Shown piece after piece: positions 5,421 through 6,930 of a stretch of 6,930 nt of DNA. The DNA comes from Actinomycetes bacterium (GTDB taxonomy: Bacteria; Actinomycetota; Actinomycetes; Actinomycetales; Cellulomonadaceae). Under the pieces are notes generated by a model, which was given only the letters and a program-made list of their open reading frames with translations, was not told the origin of the DNA and made no database searches. Location of the stretch: contig JAEYNO010000231.1 in the NCBI GenBank assembly GCA_023412515.1, positions 1 to 6,930 on the forward strand, read 5' to 3'. Position numbers and translations under genes: made by a program. Position 1 is the first letter of the stretch; each line of letters begins with the position of its first letter.

Positions 5421-5460
5421 GCACCCGGCCGCGAGGCCCGGGGCCGCGCGGCGGGGGTGC
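5421..5460 (-). promoter_or_regulatory. GC-rich hairpin in the mannanase 5' leader
   Basis: GCACCC-G-GCCGCG (5421-5433) pairs with CGCGGC-GG-GGGTGC (5447-5460) with one small asymmetric bulge. The stem lies about 33-72 nt before the ATG, upstream of the ribosome site. It could affect mRNA stability or translation, or may merely reflect composition. Whether it is transcribed depends on the unknown start site. Confidence 0.4.
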
Positions 5461-5500
5461 GCCGTCAGACAACCAGCGCGTCCGGGAGCCCTCCATCGGT

Positions 5501-5510
5501 GAAGCGTTTC
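5501..5510. promoter_or_regulatory. Candidate LacI-family operator 1 upstream of the mannanase
   Basis: GAAGCGTTTC (GAAACGCTTC on the minus strand) is palindromic except for one base pair around a central CG, the form typical of LacI-family sugar-responsive repressor sites. It lies 113 bp upstream of the ATG, in the same gap as a related site 26 bp away (centre to centre). Confidence 0.5.
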
Positions 5511-5526
5511 GTCGAGGCCACCGAAG

Positions 5527-5536
5527 CAAGCGCTTC
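5527..5536. promoter_or_regulatory. Candidate LacI-family operator 2 upstream of the mannanase
   Basis: CAAGCGCTTC contains the perfect 8-bp palindrome AAGCGCTT at 5528-5535. It shares a CGCTTC half with site 1. Repression by a LacI-type regulator released by a manno-oligosaccharide would fit, but no such regulator is in the window. Confidence 0.5.
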
Positions 5537-5572
5537 GACCGCGGGTCCGCGGCGCTCGGTGGGGCCGCTGCG

Positions 5573-6739
5573 TCAGGACGCCGTGAGGTGCTCCGACGCC
5601 GTCACGAGCGCGTACGGCAGGGTCGCGCGCGCCATCGTCCACGTGTGCGTCTGGCCGGGCTCCTCGCGCCAGACGACGTCCACGCCGCGGCCCGCGAGGG
5701 TCGTCGCGACCTGGGCCGCGTGCCGCACGCTCATGCTGTCCTCGTCCGCGGGCACCGAGAGGAACAGGGTCAGCGGCGAGGGCAGCGTGATCGTCGGGGC
5801 GTACTTCATGACGTCGTGCGCGTCCCACTCGGCCTGCGTCGCGAGCATGGCGTGCCCGCCCTCGCCCGGGTCGGCGTAGGGGCCCATGGCCAGGACCGCG
5901 GCGAACTGGTCGGCGTGCCGCAGGCCGTGGTCGAGCGCGCAGTACCCGCCCGACGAGAACCCGCCGAACGCGCGCCCGGACCGGTCGGCGACCGTCCGGT
6001 AGTGCGCGTCGACCCACGGGACGAGCACGTCCGTGAGGTAGGTGTCGACCTGCGAGCCCCCGGTCGTGGAGTCGAGGCACTCGGTGTCGCGGGGCGACGG
6101 GCCCGTGCCGTTGACGTCCGGTGCGACCACGATCATGGGCTGGACCCGGCCGGCGCGGATGAGCACGTCCATCGCCTGCGCGACGTTGCCCGCCGCGAAC
6201 CAGTCGCCCGACGCGCCCGGGCTGCCGTGCACGAGGTACACCACCGGGTAGCGGGTCGTGCCGGCGGGGTCGTACCCCGGCGGGGTGTAGACCCAGGTGA
6301 GCGAGTCGGTCGGCATGCGCAGGTCGGCGGGCGCGGGCACCTGCACGGCCGTCGACGCGCCCTGCCCGGAGCCGCCGTCCCGCTCCTGCGCGGTGCCGTG
6401 CTTGAGGCCCGGGGCCTCGCCGAAGCCCCACGACGCGAGCGACACGCGCAGCGCGAGCATGTTGGGCACGTACCCCGCGATCACGTTGGCCGTGAGCCCC
6501 AGCCCCAGCACGGTGACGAACGCGGACACCGCGACCCAGGGCCACCCGCGGCGTCGCCGGCGGCGTCGCACCACCGCGAGCACCACGAGCGCGACGACCA
6601 GCACGCCCGCGCCCACCACGCTCCACCACGACGACAGCCAGTCGCCGCCGCCCAGGAGCTGCCGCATCACCGCGCGCGGGATGACGTCGGGGCGGGGCAA
6701 CGACGAGACGTCGATCGGGGTCGAGGGGAGAGTACTCAC
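5573..6739 (-). CDS. Membrane-anchored alpha/beta-hydrolase esterase (PF00756/esterase D type)
   Basis: A predicted serine esterase tethered to the membrane. From the GTG at 6739 (388 residues): a 40-residue N-terminus, transmembrane segment 1 (about 41-57, VVGAGVLVVALVVLAVV), an Arg7 turn (58-64), transmembrane segment 2 (about 67-89), then the hydrolase domain (about 145-388). The Arg-rich turn should sit in the cytoplasm, placing the catalytic domain outside. Catalytic features: YPVVYLVHGSPG (strand and oxyanion region), nucleophile S262 in GFSSG (GxSxG), acid D332 or D334 in ADEDS, and H365 in QTHTW. Relatives include esterase D, enterochelin esterase-like and mycolyltransferase-fold proteins; the substrate is not predictable. 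It ends 184 bp before the mannanase start on the same strand, but the mannanase seems to have its own control region. Another in-frame GTG lies at 6778 and is about as plausible; GAGG lies 8 nt before the chosen start. Confidence 0.8.
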   Translation of the reverse strand: MSTLPSTPIDVSSLPRPDVIPRAVMRQLLGGGDWLSSWWSVVGAGVLVVALVVLAVVRRRRRRRGWPWVAVSAFVTVLGLGLTANVIAGYVPNMLALRVSLASWGFGEAPGLKHGTAQERDGGSGQGASTAVQVPAPADLRMPTDSLTWVYTPPGYDPAGTTRYPVVYLVHGSPGASGDWFAAGNVAQAMDVLIRAGRVQPMIVVAPDVNGTGPSPRDTECLDSTTGGSQVDTYLTDVLVPWVDAHYRTVADRSGRAFGGFSSGGYCALDHGLRHADQFAAVLAMGPYADPGEGGHAMLATQAEWDAHDVMKYAPTITLPSPLTLFLSVPADEDSMSVRHAAQVATTLAGRGVDVVWREEPGQTHTWTMARATLPYALVTASEHLTAS

Positions 6740-6852
6740 CCCACCAGCCTCGCGCACCCTGCTGCGGGGCGCCTGCACTCCGCCTGGGCGGGTCCTGTGA
6801 GCGAGCCGTGCGCGGGGCGCGCAGGCCCGCGGGTCGTGCCCTGCGGACGTGC

Positions 6853-6886
6853 CGCGACCCGCGGCGCCGGAGCGCCGCGGGTCGCG
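6853..6886 (-). terminator. Strong hairpin terminator between minus-strand genes
   Basis: A perfect 15-bp stem (6853-6867 with 6872-6886) closes a 4-nt CGGA loop on the plus strand. It starts 7 bp beyond a minus-strand stop codon at 6894-6896, so it most likely ends transcription of the gene entering from the right. There is no U-tract. The 3' flank, on the minus strand, repeats one arm (6827-6836) and could pair alternatively. Confidence 0.65.
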
Positions 6887-6893
6887 TGCCGTG

Positions 6894-6930
6894 TCAGTCG
6901 TGCACGGTCGTGGCCGGGCCCGGCCGGGAC
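6894..6930 (-). CDS. Possible C-terminal end of a gene entering from the right edge
   Basis: Reading the minus strand to the TGA at 6894-6896 gives the tail SRPGPATTVHD. The stop followed directly by a strong hairpin terminator suggests a real gene end, but eleven residues are too few to name it, and no family is recognised. Confidence 0.35.
   Translation of the reverse strand, partial: SRPGPATTVHD

Noticed and set aside
3991..5529. Mannanase start at 5529, giving 47 more N-terminal residues.
   Set aside because: That start would place the signal peptide internally and cross both operator candidates. The ATG at 5388 has a good ribosome site and begins the signal peptide directly.
5539..5552. 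CCGCGG-GT-CCGCGG as the esterase terminator.
   Set aside because: The stem is only 6 bp with a 2-nt gap, which is too tight for a hairpin loop, and such SacII-like words are common by chance at this GC content.

Overview
The window is very GC-rich, with GC-ending codons, GTG-type starts, few Shine-Dalgarno matches and hairpin terminators lacking U-tracts. A mycothiol synthase fragment (mycothiol is made by Actinomycetota) and a secreted mannanase joined by a Pro-Thr linker to a family-2 carbohydrate-binding module point to a plant-polysaccharide-degrading actinomycete, most likely Cellulomonas or a close relative in the Micrococcales. The genus is inference.

Layout. Positions 1-397 (minus) hold the N-terminal part of MshD. 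It is divergent from a class B-type flavin monooxygenase at 524-2032 (plus), which carries an unusual in-frame array of 11-residue repeats. Converging on the latter is a minus-strand gene at 2548-3456, an AbiEi-antitoxin-like/DUF559 protein with a PD-(D/E)XK-like nuclease core. On the same strand follow a secreted GH5 (subfamily 8-like) beta-mannanase with CBM2 (3991-5388), a membrane-anchored PF00756-type esterase (5573-6739), and probably the last codons of another gene (6894-6930).

The two long non-coding stretches, 2033-2547 and 3457-3990, are not empty. They hold four copies of a gap-free 58-nt repeat. Each copy has an inverted pair ACTGGTC...GACCAGT followed at a fixed distance by a third, direct GACCAGT-like half-site. 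Arm positions co-vary between copies (G-C against A-T, C-G against G-C), so the symmetry itself appears conserved. One copy lies on one side of the DUF559 gene and three on the other, all in the same orientation. I did not recognise this element; it is the best candidate here for something undescribed. The same stretches hold two unrelated 19-bp tandem repeats, one of them G-quadruplex-prone.

The mannanase appears separately controlled: two LacI-family-like operator candidates and a good ribosome binding site lie in its 184-bp upstream gap, and a strong hairpin terminator follows it. The mannanase would cut beta-mannan outside the cell while the CBM2 holds it on cellulose-containing cell wall. 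The neighbouring esterase could act on acylated substrate or the cell envelope, but nothing in the sequence ties the two together beyond adjacency. MshD and the monooxygenase are both redox-related, but their divergent pairing is not strong evidence of a shared pathway.
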